Positions 9,936 to 22,259 of a stretch of DNA of 64,000 nt are shown here, piece by piece. Every line of letters starts with the position of its first letter. Within the stretch, counting starts at the first letter, position 1. This DNA comes from Hericium rajendrae (Eukaryota > Basidiomycota > Agaricomycetes > Russulales > Hericiaceae). Position numbers and translations under genes: made by a program. The DNA is taken from the NCBI GenBank assembly GCA_033439255.1, contig CM065883.1:2976001-3040000 (forward strand). Reading direction: 5' to 3'. Below the pieces are notes generated by a model. It ran no database searches and had not been told where the DNA came from. It was given only the letters and a program-made list of their open reading frames with translations.

Positions 9936-12900
9936 TTAATTCCTGCGGCGCTTCTTGGGTCTAGTTGAGCCAGAGGGGAGCGGGGTGCTGATTGTTCACT
10001 TCAGCGCACCAACAGGCCAGTGAAAAGCAAGGTACAAACCTCTTTCGCTTCGCAGAGCCACCCTCACTATCCAGTTTCCACCTACGAATAGAGGTGAAGG
10101 CCAGGGTGACCTGAGCGACAGCATCCTGCCACTCCTGTGCCTGTTGCGAACTCACACCTCCCGCCTTGAAGACCTCAGCACCCCAGAAGGATAAGCTAAC
10201 GATGATGAGCACCAGGCCACAACTGGTAGTGACGTCCATGCAGGACCAATCCAAGTCCTCTGCCGGGGGACCTGGCCTACCCTTCCAGTTGACACCACGC
10301 TCTTGAGGCTGGCAGTCTCCCCACCAAGCCCACCATGCGCTCGAGTACGCCGTGAGACTTCCAACCGGTCGATCCTTGGCAGTTCTCTTGTAGGCAATCC
10401 ACCTGCCAACAGGCTCGGGGCGGGTCGTAGCAGAAAAGGCACCAACATTGGGGTTGGACTTAACGTCGACCTGTTTGACTGTTAGCTACAGTACTACCTT
10501 CCGTTCAAGCAATGCCAACTCACCGGAAATCCATCCAAACGCTCGATCTCGACCCACTCTGTCATGCAAGCCATCCAGCCCTCACCCCAGTCCTTTCCAT
10601 TGGTCAAGAATTTGTACAGCTCACGCATCTTGTCCGGCCAGGATGTGGTGTCCTTCTCAGCCATCACTATGGAGGTTGTGGTGGCAGCCACCAAGCTTCT
10701 TGCAGGACCCGTGACGGATGCAGCTGGCCGACGACGCCTTGCCATCTCTTCCATGGTTTGCAGTGCATTGGGAGGCGGTTGACTTGGTGGCCAAGATGAG
10801 CTCGGAGGAGGCCTCGTGGAAGGCAGCTTGGCTCTTTGCGAAGGCTCGGGGGAAGATGAGGCTTCAGCAAAGTGCTGAGTAAACGGAGGTGCTCCAGGAG
10901 AGAAGAGCGGCGACAACGGGCAAGGGGGCTTGTTTCGAATGCGTGCTTGACGCCTTGGAGTCCGAGAGGGTGTCTTTGGGATAGCGTCCACGTCCATGAA
11001 TGGATTCTCGGGTTCGTTACGCTCTCGATCCTGCTCACGGGTGCTACGCATTGCGTTCCATTCCATCTCCCGCTTGTCCTCCAGCAAGCTCCATGTGAGT
11101 TCCTCAAGCTCCCTCGCCGTCCCACTGCGCTGCGAGGGGAACGGCCTTCGCACGTATGGCTGCAGCATCCGACTGGCTGGCATATTTGAGAAACTCGGCG
11201 CGACGAGCGACTCGTCCTCGGGTATGAGGGGTGACAAGGGCGGGGTGTGTAGGCCGTCTGGCTCCTCGTGTTCATGATGTTCTCCTTCAGATGCTGACTG
11301 CACCTCAAGGCGCGGATCAATGGACATCTTCGTGCTCGCTGCAGGGTGATCCGTTTGCATAACAAAGCCAGGCGCAGGTTGAGACATCAACCGCCTGGAC
11401 GGCATGTTGACAGATGGTGCCACACGGGGTGCAGGCTGTGAAGCAGTCCGAGAGGGACGCGAGACAGAGGAGGAGGGTGGTGGCGGCGGCAGACGGCGAT
11501 GCAGACTAGTGTCCTGGGAAGGGCGATGACTCAGGTGGGCTGAAGCGGGGCTGGAGCTAGGCAGGAACAACGGGGTCCTGGCTGGACCATGAGCTTGCTT
11601 CGACGGCATGGCAGATCGGCTGGGCGCTGCGTGCAAGGGAGCGGCAGGCGTACGCGGTGGAGTGGGACTCGACGGCATGAAGGGAGGAGTGGGTGTGCGA
11701 TCCGGCGACTCTGAGACACGTGAAGGATAAGAACGGCCTTCACGAGGGGACAGTGCTGATGGTGTCCCACCAGCCTCCGGCGTTCGCATATGAGTTGACC
11801 CACCGATAGGTGGAGACCGGCTAGCATGAGGTGGGACTTCAGGCGGAGCAGTACCACGTAAAAAAGCAGCATCCTGCTGCTCGTCCGTCGCTTCCGTGGG
11901 CCTCGACGGCCCCTCGTCTGTTGACGTATCAACGCAGGAGCTCGACGCAACGCTTGGGAGAGCGCGCGCTGCACGCTCCTCCGGGGCTACGTAGGCAGGT
12001 CCATCAGTACGTAGACCACAGAACAGACACACATTACTCACTAAAACATTGCTCCCCAAATGCGCGCATCGATTTCACCATCGCCTCGCAGGCCTCCGGC
12101 TCGGCGTCCATCCACTCCAAGCTTGCGGGATCGTTTGTGGTCCCAACGTGAATACTGTGTACAACGTTAACTTGATACACGGCAGCACAACGGGAAAGAC
12201 GCACCTCTTCACACCGATCGCTCCCCTCGCGCTGAGATAGGGCCGTACACCATTATCGAAACATTCATGCCAAGCTTCTTCGACATGTGCTCGGCAAAGG
12301 GATATAGATAGTGAGGGGCTTTAGACTGCATCCTGCATGACGTGAATCAGCCTACAAGTCACCATGAGGAGTGACTGTACATACTCATGGTAGTACTCTG
12401 GCGTCTTCTCTGCGTCAGCAGAGTCCAAGAGCTGGCGATACGTGTCCATGGCCTTGTCATAAATGCCGTCTAACTCCTGCTTGAGGCTCTCCTTGAACTC
12501 GTCCGATTGCGAGCAGTACACCGCGCGGGTGAAAGCAGCCCGCAGTGTGACTTCAACCAGCTTGCCACCTTTCTTCGCGAAACTCTGACGCCAATTGTCA
12601 TAGACGTCCTGGAAGAGATCGTCGCCTTCAAACATCACGCCGGCAAGCAAGGCGAGCTGATCTTCTGAAGGTAAGCCTTCCATGCCCGGCTGTTGAGGGA
12701 TCGCCTGGGCAGCCACCCATGCTGAGGCGACGGTGCGGAAATGGGCATCGAAACGGTCTTTGACCATGGCGTCGTAGTGCTTCGTGGAGAAAAACTGATC
12801 CGCGTGGGCACGGCGAGGCTTCTCAGGAGCCATGTCGACCATGGCGTCGAACTTCTTGCTCAGTCCATCGCGAGGTTTCTTGCTCCCGGAGCTATTGCCG

Positions 12901-13377
12901 TTATTGCGGAACCAATGGGAAAGAGCCTATAAAGCAGGCAAGTCAGAATAAGCGAAGAGAGATGAGAAGGACGCGCACCTTTCGAAGAGCCTTCCGCTTC
13001 ACGCTCTTCTTCTGAGCGATCGCCTCCGCGCGAGCTGCATGAGCCGCGGTCTGGTCCCCTACTGGCCCGTCCTCGCCTGCAAAGTCCTCGGCGCCCTCGT
13101 CCTCGTCCACGTCATCGGGTAAAGGGATGATTCTCCCCTCTGCGTTGACGTCAAAATCGTACCCGATTTCTTGCAGATAGGTATTCGTGGTCTTGTCATA
13201 AAACGTGCTGGTCGTGGGAGGATCGGCGGCAGTGGCGTCTCGCCATGCTGATACGTGTCGCTGGCAGAACTCGACTCGGTGGCCGAGTAGGAAGGGCTTG
13301 CGGCCGCGAGGCTTCCCTAGACCAGCAAGGCGCGACTTGCGAACGCGTGGTTTGCCTGCGAGCGTCTTGCCAGCCAT
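9936..13377 (-). pseudogene. Gene A of TET-KDZ copy 1: large Trp-rich/disordered protein, frameshifted
   Basis: Seven exons by comparison with intact copy 2 (47,097-50,539). A C run of four at 12,223-12,226 (five in copy 2) breaks the frame in exon 3, so the product would end soon after SARGERSV. Everything else is kept: the basic N-terminus beginning MAGKTLAGKPRVRK, the KRKALRKALSHWFR segment, the Pro/Ser-rich middle, the WPDKMRELYKFLTNGKDW block, the Trp-rich block, and the basic C-terminal tail ending PKKRRRN. It is divergently arranged with gene B (starts 343 nt apart). It is an unknown family, homologous to the E3 gene at 39,136-45,540. Confidence 0.75.
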
Positions 13378-13637
13378 CGGGCTGTCTGCGGCGTCAATCA
13401 GGTGGGAGACGAATAGGGAGTGAACGAAGGAGTACAAACACCGACTCACAAGCCGGTTCCGGCCAGTTCCGGTCATTACCCGACGTAGCCGAACTTCAAC
13501 TATACGCACGTGATCAAAACGAACCGCGTTCAGGCTCGCGTTCTCGAGCGCGTAGAGGCCCTCTCGCACGTTCAGCGTAGGCTGCTCTGCGGCTCGACTT
13601 CCTTCGCTTCCTTCGCTGTGGCTGACGCCCCCCAGCC

Positions 13638-13645
13638 TATATAAA
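13638..13645 (+). promoter_or_regulatory. TATA box of gene B, copy 1
   Basis: TATATAAA lies 75 nt before the gene B ATG at 13,721, in the short space between the divergent genes A and B. It is preserved in copy 2. It is the only strong TATA box I see between the two genes. Confidence 0.6.
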
Positions 13646-13720
13646 CCCCTCTCAGCTCCTCGGTAATATTCACTCCCCTTTCCCCTCTTTTACTCGCCTC
13701 TATCTGTCGTGCTCGCGGGG

Positions 13721-14959
13721 ATGCTCTCGCCGCTGTGCATTCCCCCGCCGTCTGTGACCACCGCAGCCAGGACCCCATCGTCGTATGCTACGCCTTTGTC
13801 GTCGCGCCCGACGCCAACGTCGTCGTATGCGACGGACCCAGAGCTGGTCAGGCTTATGGGCCAGGTTGAGATTGACGCAGAAGGAAAGGCATGTAAGTGT
13901 TGTGCCTTTGGCCGGCGCGTCTTGTTCTTACTGTGAGGCTCATCGTGCAGACATCCCCGCTCGTGGCTCCTCATCTCCAACCTCTCCGCGTTCGTCTTCC
14001 CCTTTCCCGAGCAGTTGGTCCGCAAACGACGTCGATTCGGATGGTGCGCGTGATCATCATTCGCGTGTTGGATGCTACTCAAAACGATATAGATCTCATC
14101 GCTATGAATGGCCATCATTATCGTGTAGTTTCGGGCAAGCGTACGGGGTTCTTTTCACAGTGGTAAGCAGTAACTAGCGTAGGAGTAGAGTTAAATAGTG
14201 AAGTTTTGTCCTGTAGGTGGGAGGCTGGCGCCCTGAGCCAAGGCGTCCCACAAGGATTGGCCTATGCCTTTCGTGCCAGGAGTAGCAAGGGTCAGAAGGC
14301 CGGGCGGGCTCGCCGCCTTCACGTCCTACGCCATAACGCAGAAGAAGCCGGCGATGGTTCGGGTTGCGAGGGCGGGTCGTGGGTTAAAGCTTGGGTTGTC
14401 TTTAGGGGCTATTGCCCCGGGGTATACTACGATTTGTAAGTTTTGTCCCTATCGCAGTGGCCAGGAGCTCATTCCTATACGTAGGGCACGCGCAGAGGAG
14501 CAGGTTCGTGGATGCGCACAGCCGCTCTACATTGGTTTCCATGACTGCTGCGACGCATGGGCGGCGTGCCGTGCTCACTTCGAGCGTGGTCTGACGCACT
14601 TCTGCAAGGAAGGGTCGTTAGAGTGCCATCCTACTCTCGCGCCGTGGGTCCGTGCAGCTCCTGGCTCGACTCATAGTGATGCCAACAACGACGAAGGTGA
14701 CGGCATCACGTTAAGTCCTCAGCACAGTTCTGATGCAGGGCCTGCTTCGCAGTTTCATGATTTACCGGACGACCATGTAGGCCCCGTCTATGTTGTCTTC
14801 CAGGGAAAGAAGCCCGGGCTATATTCTTCGTATTGGTCGACGTTGAAGCAGGTTTGTGGGGTGTCGCTGAACAACTTTAGCAAATACAAGAATCTTTGTA
14901 TTGGTAGGCAGGCGTTTGCGGAGGCACTTGCGGCCGGCTGTGTGCGCGTACGGAATTAG
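13721..14959 (+). CDS. Gene B, copy 1: protein with three RNase H1 N-terminal (hybrid-binding)-like domains
   Basis: Five exons (13,721-13,892; 13,951-14,043; 14,093-14,162; 14,217-14,435; 14,458-14,959) give 351 residues with all phases consistent. A Ser/Pro/Thr-rich N-terminus is followed by three copies of the fold known as the caulimovirus viroplasmin/RNase H1 N-terminal domain. They begin YRVVSGKRTGFFSQW, WVVFRGYCPGVYYD and VYVVFQGKKPGLYSSYW. Each is followed by a G(V/C)...F segment and a downstream A-rich helix. In RNase H1 this domain binds RNA:DNA hybrid or dsRNA. No catalytic RNase H domain follows. The fourth intron (14,436-14,457) would be only 22 nt but is needed to keep the frame. 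A homologue lies in E3 (30,222-38,897), so the gene is a conserved partner of KDZ transposases. Confidence 0.7.
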
Positions 14960-15851
14960 CGTACCCATGACGATGTTGAGTCTGTGGCTCCTTGCAGGGG
15001 ATGAATCTTTGCTATCTTCGCTTTCCGGTCTTGTTACAATCCCACATGTGGTGTTACTTTTCTTACGCTCTCGGTCGCTTCTTACTCTGGATATGCAAAT
15101 GTTAAGTGTGTTGCCGCTGTCTTTGTTCCAGAGCATTTAATTTGTTTTCCTGTGCGTTTTATGGTGGCGTCATCAGCATTACTCATCCGCTTGTGCAATG
15201 TTGAGACTCCGCTTCATCGGGGTGTGAATTGTGAGGCCTGGCCTACATACCGCTTTCGGACGTGGCCAACTTGACCTCTCATCCCTTCCTCAGCGTGTTT
15301 TTCTCCTCTCTCCTTCTATCCACTCCTTTTTCTTCCTCTGGGTTGAGCCGTCTTGGTGAGCGGCTTGCCTTTTTCTTCTTGTCTTGGTGGTTCCGTCCGT
15401 CCTTCAAGTTGGGTCTCGCCAAGGCCCAGCAGCTGGACGGCGGAGCCGCAGGACGTCTTCTGCGTTTTATTTTGCCTCTCGACGCGATCTGACCTCGTTC
15501 GCACGCGTCTTTACCTAGGGCCGGCCGTTAGGACGACAAGCCCGCCTGGTTGACACGTCGTGCGCGTGTAACGCTCGCTGGTGAGTCGTTCCCTCTTCCA
15601 CGTCCCTTCCCAGAGGCTCCGTCTGTCCTTCAAGTTGGGTCTCGCCCAGGCCCAGCAGCTGGACGGCGGAGCTGCGGGACGCCTTTCTTCCCTCTGATTT
15701 GTCTGTCGACGCGATCTGACCTTACGCACGCGTTCCTACTCAGGGCGGCCCTCGCCAGGACGATTCCACTCTGACACGTCGAGCGCGCGCCTGGTACGTG
15801 ACACGTAGCCTCTTCGTGCCACGCACACTGATTGTCTTCTACACGCAGCAG
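14960..15851. other. Intergenic space before TET, copy 1
   Basis: About 890 bp between gene B and the TET gene. It contains a tandem duplication (separate entry) and pyrimidine-rich stretches. The short open frames have no motifs. It probably carries the TET promoter. Confidence 0.5.
15401..15766 (+). repeat. Tandem duplication upstream of TET, copy 1
   Basis: Two units of about 140 bp, 226 bp apart (15,401-15,540 and 15,627-15,766). Both contain CCTTCAAGTTGGGTCTCGCC, CAGCAGCTGGACGGCGGAGC and GACGCGATCTGACC. The same duplication is in copy 2 (52,562 and 52,787), so it predates their separation. Confidence 0.8.
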
Positions 15852-17679
15852 ATGGAGGGTGCCTGCTCCCCCGTGTTCACACGCCTGACTCGTTCCGGCC
15901 GCACGTTCAATCCTTTCGACCGCTCCCTAGCCTCCGTGCCGATCCGGGTGGCTCACAGGAAGGGCGACGTCAGCGCAGGGCTGTTGAAAGCCTTTGAAGA
16001 GGAGGATAGGCAGGACCAGGCTTCGGCGGCCGAGCAAGAGAGTGAGCAGCAGGCTGGCTGGCAGGATGCGGTCGGCGCACACAGTCCTTCCTTCTCTCCA
16101 GGCTCGTCCTCTTCGCTGTCGCGAAAGCGCGTGTTTTCCACTCCCCTCAACCCACTGATGTGGCCCGCACCTTGTTCGCGAAGCTCCTCGCCTTTATCAG
16201 AGGTCTCACGCAGCCCTTCGCCCACTCGTTGCCCCCCATCGGTGCCCTCGACTGCAGCCTCTCCCCCGGCGGCTGGCCACCCACCCCTCAGCCATAGCCC
16301 TGCTGCCCATCAACGCGCCTTCGAATTTTCAGAGGACGACATCCAACCCAGCGTTGCCTTCGACCCTGTGAAGCAACACCGTGCTAACTCGAAGACAAAG
16401 AGGAGGTGCAAGAAACGAGCGCGCCTTCGCCCAAAAGTCATCCAGCCAGGCAGCGGCGCCACGAAAGTCTGGTCTTCACTGTCTCGCCGTAGCCTCAAGG
16501 CCGTCGTGGTTCCAACCAGCTTCAATGCAGCTCGCTTGAGGAGGGATACCTGGAGCTACATTGGGGTGAGGTCAAAGCCATTGAAGGCAAGGCCGTGGAC
16601 CTATGATGAGCTCATTGCGCTGGGGTTTGAGGAGTTGGACTGGGACGAGTAGTGAGTGGAGGCTCTGTCTTTTGCACGCGCATGCTGACGAATCTCACCC
16701 CCTGCTCCTTAGCTCCCCCCATGCTCTCTGCGACCCGGAGGGCTGCATCGTGGCCTTTCTTCCGGGCAGGCCGCAGGGCGCTGACTGGGAGGCCGTGGTC
16801 GAGGAGGTTACAGTCACATTGGAGAGAGCAGAGCGGGAGAGCAGGAGATGGTCTACCAGAGGGCTTGTAGACCGACGGCGGGGCGACTTTCTTGCTCTCA
16901 ACACGGGGCCGTCGTACGGTGGAGGTCCCGAGGTGCGCTTTCTACTGTGTACTCTCTGCACCTCGGTCTCATTTGTCACACGCTTCAGCTTCCGCATAAT
17001 CTCGCGAACACTGGGCCCATGCAGAGGATACTAGACAAGCTTCTAGACAACTGGGCCATTCAGCGTGTGGCCGGCTTTGGCAGCAGTGAGTGTGTCCCTC
17101 CCGGAGATATCCATCTGTGCTAATGTTTTCACAGGCATATTTGCACTGTATGCTCCGAAGGTTTATGCATACTACGCGGAGAACTTCCAGAAGCTTTGCC
17201 ACCAGTTCCCCAGCCTTAAATGGCCATTCCAGAATAGCATTTTCCCCACCTCCACCTTTAACCTTGGCCCCGCCACCGTTTGCCACGATCATATCGACTG
17301 TACCAACGTGCCGCACGGATGGTGCGTCATCACGCCGTTCGGGCGTTTCGACCATAAGAAGGGTGGCCAGCTCGTGCTCTGGGAGTTTGGGTTGATTATC
17401 AACTTGCCTCCGGGGTCGAGCGCAGAGATTCCGTCCTCCTCGATAAGGCATGCCAATACTGCCATTGCGGAAGGGGAGACGCGCTTCTCCTTTACTCAAT
17501 ATTGTCCTGGAGGGTTGCTGCGGTACATGCGCCATGGGTTTCGCCCAGCGGGCACATTGTCCTATCAGGAGCGGGTGGAGATGGATGGTTTGCCCGAAGA
17601 ACGGTGGAGATGGGCTTTAACACTATTCTCAACTATTACAAGTCTCGTTTCAGACCGCCTTCAAGTTTTCGGAGGTTAG
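15852..17679 (+). CDS. TET/JBP-family 2-oxoglutarate/Fe(II) dioxygenase, copy 1
   Basis: Four exons (15,852-16,651; 16,713-16,932; 16,989-17,085; 17,135-17,679) give 553 residues with phases that all match. Family enzymes oxidise 5-methylcytosine to 5hmC and beyond in the nucleus. The N-terminal half is disordered, with a basic patch (KTKRRCKKRARLRPK). It is followed by DPEGCIVAFLPGRP and RRGDFLALNTGPSYGGG, typical of fungal TET/JBP proteins. The catalytic domain has FNLGPATVCHDHIDCTN with the H-x-D pair (17,290-17,298), GWCVITPFGRFD, GGQLVLWEFGLIINLPPGS, the distal His (17,449-17,451) and the 2OG-binding Arg (17,482-17,484). All metal and cosubstrate residues are present. The gene is intact here but has a stop in copy 2. 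Linkage of TET/JBP genes to KDZ transposons is known in Agaricomycetes. Confidence 0.85.
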
Positions 17680-17961
17680 GTTTTAGTCTGTCCTTTCTTG
17701 TGTATTAAAATGTTCGCTCCACGGCCTGTAACTGCTTGCTCTGGTCTTCGCAGAGTGGGGTCTAGACCAAGTCTTTTCGAAGTCGACGCGTGCTTATCCA
17801 ATGTTCCCACGCGCCTCGTCAAGGCGGCGCCTCGCATGCTGCCAGCGCTGTCGTCTCACCACCGTCACCTTCCCATCTCCCTCATCCTGCCCAAAGCCTG
17901 CACACATTGTCTTCAGCTTTCGATCCCCTATTCCCTTCTCGTCGCACGTCAGCTCTTCGCA

Positions 17962-20900
17962 ATGGCAAAGAACAAGTCCAAGAAACGCATTCGAGAAATG
18001 CATGATCACGACCAGCCTGCTATCATCTCGGAGGTCCTCTCCTTGGACAGCCGTCATCGTGTTCACATGAGAACAGACCACATCGCGCCAACGCCCATCA
18101 TCCCCCCGCCGCCAGATGCTGACCAAGCTGTCCCCGACGTCGACTTGCCTGAGGAACAGTTCTTCAAAACGCCGGAGGTCGCAGGATCGGCAGAGCCCGG
18201 GCTGGACGGCATTGAGTTAGTGCCAGCGAAGCGATATAGGAACTCAGTGAGCCAGCATCGATTGCTGAGCCTGACGGCATCTGACTTGTGGCCCAACAGG
18301 ACCTCCCTCTCTTAACCTGGAGGGAGTATGCGTCGGATTACTTGGATGAGGTGCTGAGGTTGGATGGGAGGGGTGAGGCCGCCTGTGAGACCAACTGCGG
18401 GGTAGAGAGCACTTGTGGGCTGTGTGGTGCCATTGGGTCTGCCTTTCGCTGCAGGGACTGTCACGGAGGGCAGCTTCTCTGCAAGGATTGCTTGCTGAAT
18501 GTTCACCGCGCACTCCCGCTGCATGTGGCCGAGGTGAGCCTCCTGTGTCCTGCCTTTTTTCTCTTCCACATCCTCACGCCCATTCCCTGCCTTGATAAGC
18601 AATGGCTCCATGGCCGCTTCCAGCAAGTTATGCTCTGTGACTTGGGCCTCCGAGTTCAAGTGGGGCATGCCTTTGCAGGCCCATGTCCTGCTCGCGAGGC
18701 CGCTCATAAGGATTTCATCGTTCTGCATACGAAGGGATCCACCCTGTCAGGGTCGACTTCTGTCGGTGCCCTGATAGCATGCCGTCCCGAATCCAACTCC
18801 TCCGCGCTGCCTGGTGGCCCGCTACGCCTCGCTCGCCACAAACGTGCGCAACCATGGCCTGTCTGCGCCAGTTTCACTCCTTGAATCTACAAGGAAAAAT
18901 CTCGGGGTATGACTACTACAAGTCACTCGAGCTCCTGACCAATGCTGCTGGGCTTTTGAAGATACCGGTGCGTCGGGCCATGGCCTTTGCTGTATGCTTG
19001 GCCCAAACGCTGATGGCTTTGCCCTTGTAGGATCGCCTTCCTATGCTCATGCTCATGATGCGTCAGTGGAGGTTCATCAAGATGCTGAAGCGTGCGGGTA
19101 GGGGCTTGGAGCCTAGTGGGATCGAGGGGACAAAGCCAGGGGAGCTCATTGTTCAGTGCCCGGCCTGCCCTCGCCCCGGGGTTAACCTCCCTTCTAACTG
19201 GCAGGATGCACCCCCTGAAACTGCGTGAGTTGATTCTACTCCGTGGGGAAGGTTTTTTGTCTGAAGCATACTTCGTAGCTTTTTGTACTGGCTTGTCCTA
19301 GCTATGGACGCAAATTTCAGACTCAAAAGTTGCCTTCGCACAAGTGAGGAGCACGACCCGTCGCTGGGCAGCGGCTTTGCATATTTCGTCGAGAGCAGGG
19401 GTTATGGGAAGTACGTGGTGGAGCATACCAGTGAGGAGGACGTGAGTGCACCGCGCCATCCCTATCAGCCACGAATTAATGTGGCTTCTGCAGATCAGCA
19501 CTTGTGTTGCATTTGCTGCCTTGGCGACGGCAAACTTGAAGAGGTCAACAGGGCTGGCTGCTACAGGGGTGGGCGCAGTCACCTGCGGCCGCCATCAGTT
19601 CTGGAGGCCAAATGGCATAGGGGATCTGCAGAAAGGTGAACGGTTAGTCTTCACATTGTGTTTATCTGCAGACCTAGTGCTGACTTGCTACAGCTATATC
19701 AACATGGACTACATCTTCCTGTCCACACTTATGGGGGTCATTATCAAGACGCTGGTCTCCTCTTACGACCTTGCCTGCCAGTGGGAGAAGAAATTCTGGC
19801 CTCGTATTGGTGACTTCCCTAGTGACATGCAGCAGTCCTTGGCTCAGGCCAACGTGATCTTCTTGGTTCCCGAATTCCACCTGCAGGCCCATGAGGAGTC
19901 TTGTCATAGCAAGTACTCATCGCGGCGAACCGTTGGGATGGGCCGCTCAGAGCTGGAGGGCCCAGAGAGGAATTGGGCATGGCTCAACGGGGCGGCGGCT
20001 AGCACTAAGGAGATGGGACCTGGTTCGAGGCGTGATACATTGGATGACTTCTGTGGGTTCTCCAATTGGAGGCGTGTGGTTGGAATGGGTATGTTTTTAC
20101 AAACTTTTCTTTCTGGCCCACTGTCTAAGACTCATCTTTAGGCTCATCTCTTCTTCGCAAGATGCTAGAGGCCATCCCGAATGCAATCAATTTTCGTTAC
20201 GCATTTGATCAGATGGTGGCTGGCTTCCGCGATAAGCGTCCAGAGGATCTCGAAGCCTGGGAGGCGATGTTTGCAGCATGGGATGCGGACAAGAAGAAAA
20301 AGCCGAGTCCTTTTGCGACCCCGCGCACCAGTGCGTCACCCTTTCTCCTTTATGCTGGCTTCAGACCCTGACCTTTTCGTAGAGAAGACGTTGGCGCAGA
20401 TAAAGCGGGAGCTCAAGGACGAGGAACAGGCTGCCTTGGGTGCTGCTGGAGAAGTAGAGGACGACACCAGCCCATCGTCTTTCCTTTTGCTGGGCATCGA
20501 GATCCAGCATACTCAGTGAGTTCTTTTATAATGAGGCCCCTTGCTTTTGCTGATTGTTTATTACAGGAGAATACTCCTTAGTGAAGTACGAGCAACAAAA
20601 TCTCCGACTACCCTTCAGCTCTCCGACATTGATGCTCATCGCCGTGCCTTGAGAAGAAAGATTAGACGTTTTCGCAGGCAGCAGGCCACTCATATGCCTG
20701 GGACCCAAGCTGCTGGCGTCAATGAAGCTGAAGACGGTGCGGCAATGGCTGCAGACCAGGCTCAGGCTGAGGAAGCAGAGCTGAAGATGCCATCAGACTT
20801 CGAGAGTGCAGAGACGCGACAGGCAGTATGTCCACCTGCTCTTGCTGCAGTCGAGGCTCGGCTGCGAATGGCAGAAGCGCAGGATGCATTGGAGGCGCTA

Positions 20901-21845
20901 CGGCGGCACCTACGCATGCGGACCTTCTTCAATGCCTTCAAAGTCAAGAACGTAGTCGGGCAACGCCCCAACACCAGAGCTAGGCAGACGCAAACCCGGG
21001 TCGACGACCGAGTGAAGCTCTACAAGCTTCGGTACCAGCATGCGCACTGGGCCTTGATGCGCCTGACTGGAGGAGGAGCCTGGATGAACGACCTCCGCGA
21101 GCTCCGCGACAAAGACGTTCGGTCACTCAACGAAGATCTATTGGATGTTATTGCCTTGCCAGGAGATGAAGGCGACGATGATGCTCACTCGCAGGGCATG
21201 CAGGGGGGGAGCCAAGGTAGGGGGCGACGAGGGAGGCAGATGGAAAGGAGTCAGGCCAGCCAGGGGAGAGGGAGTCGGGCGAGCCGTAAAAAGGCTCCAT
21301 CCACAGTGTCGTGGATCTGGCAGCTTGTCCCTATCACATCAGATGAGACAGACCCAGATCTCCAGGAGGGTAAGTCGTCTCAGCTATTGCCTTGTGGCCT
21401 TATTGTCTTACGCTTTTGTTCAGCTCTTCGCGTGGAATGGGCAAAGTCGAAGGTGCGCGCTGCTCGATGGCACGAAGAAGTTCAGCGTCTGGAAGAGGAG
21501 ATGAGGTGTGTGCTTGAGACATTCGCCACGGAGGCCTCACTTTGGGAAGACCGGTCGGCCAGGCGTGACGCTGCTCTTGACGGAGAGGGCAACATTGACG
21601 AACCAGGCAATTTAGCCCTGAAGGAAGGCCTCCATGCCTATGCTGCTGAGCAAGCAGCAATGTATCGTTGTCTGGCTGCTCAGTTCGGTGAGCGTTGGGC
21701 TGCGGTGAGAAGCAAGGCAAAGCCTGTGCTAGATGGGACAGCGTACCAGTGGGATGATGGGGATGAAGGTCTAGACGCACCCCCAGTAACTCAGATCGAG
21801 GTTGAGGTTGAGGTGCAAGAGGAGGATGACTTCTGGCTTGGCTGA
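17962..21845 (+). pseudogene. KDZ transposase with CxC2 cysteine cluster, copy 1 (frameshifted)
   Basis: About eleven exons separated by short introns. The N-terminus is basic (MAKNKSKKRIRE). The cysteine cluster reads CGLCGAIGSAFRCRDCHGGQ, then LLCKDCLLNVHRALPLH. The RNase H-like core follows, with MDANFRLK, SYDLACQWEKKFWP and GPERNWAWLNGAAASTKEMG holding the likely catalytic D, D, E. A long helical C-terminal part ends EEDDFWLG. One C is missing between 18,733 and 18,734 compared with copy 2 (ACGAAGGG against ACGAACGGG), so this copy loses its frame after IVLHT and before the catalytic core. Copy 2 (55,122-59,005) shows the intact form. Confidence 0.85.
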
Positions 21846-22259
21846 GGTGTGTAGATTCCTCTATTGTCTTCAGCCCCTATTGCTTCACAGCCTCTGCCAT
21901 TCTCATGTTCATTTTGTTGAGCTTGCTGTTCCTCTCCTGCCCTGATCATTTCGATCTAGATCCTGCATGCCTTCTTGAACATCTTATGACGTAGTATTTT
22001 GCCTCTGTTATCTTATCGCACTATCCGGCAAAATCATAGAATACCTCCATTTTTGAACGCAATATCATGTTTTTGTCCTTTTCAGTATTTGTTTGATGTT
22101 CTGTTTCGGAAGAGGGCTGTGACGAACAGATTAGATTATGAGTCTTTAGGCAAGATAAGACCAACGCTTTTAGTTAAATGGCACTTGGACATTTAGCTAA
22201 ATGTACATATGTACATTTAACTAAATACATGGCAATTTACCAATGGTGGATCACCGACC
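21846..22259. other. Right subterminal region, TET-KDZ copy 1
   Basis: Non-coding stretch after the transposase stop. Palindromic CATTTAGCTAAATG-type motifs occur at 22,190-22,203 and 22,214-22,226 (here CATTTAACTAAAT), and again at 22,293-22,306 inside the inverted repeat. They mirror those at the left end and are candidate transposase-binding sites. Confidence 0.6.
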
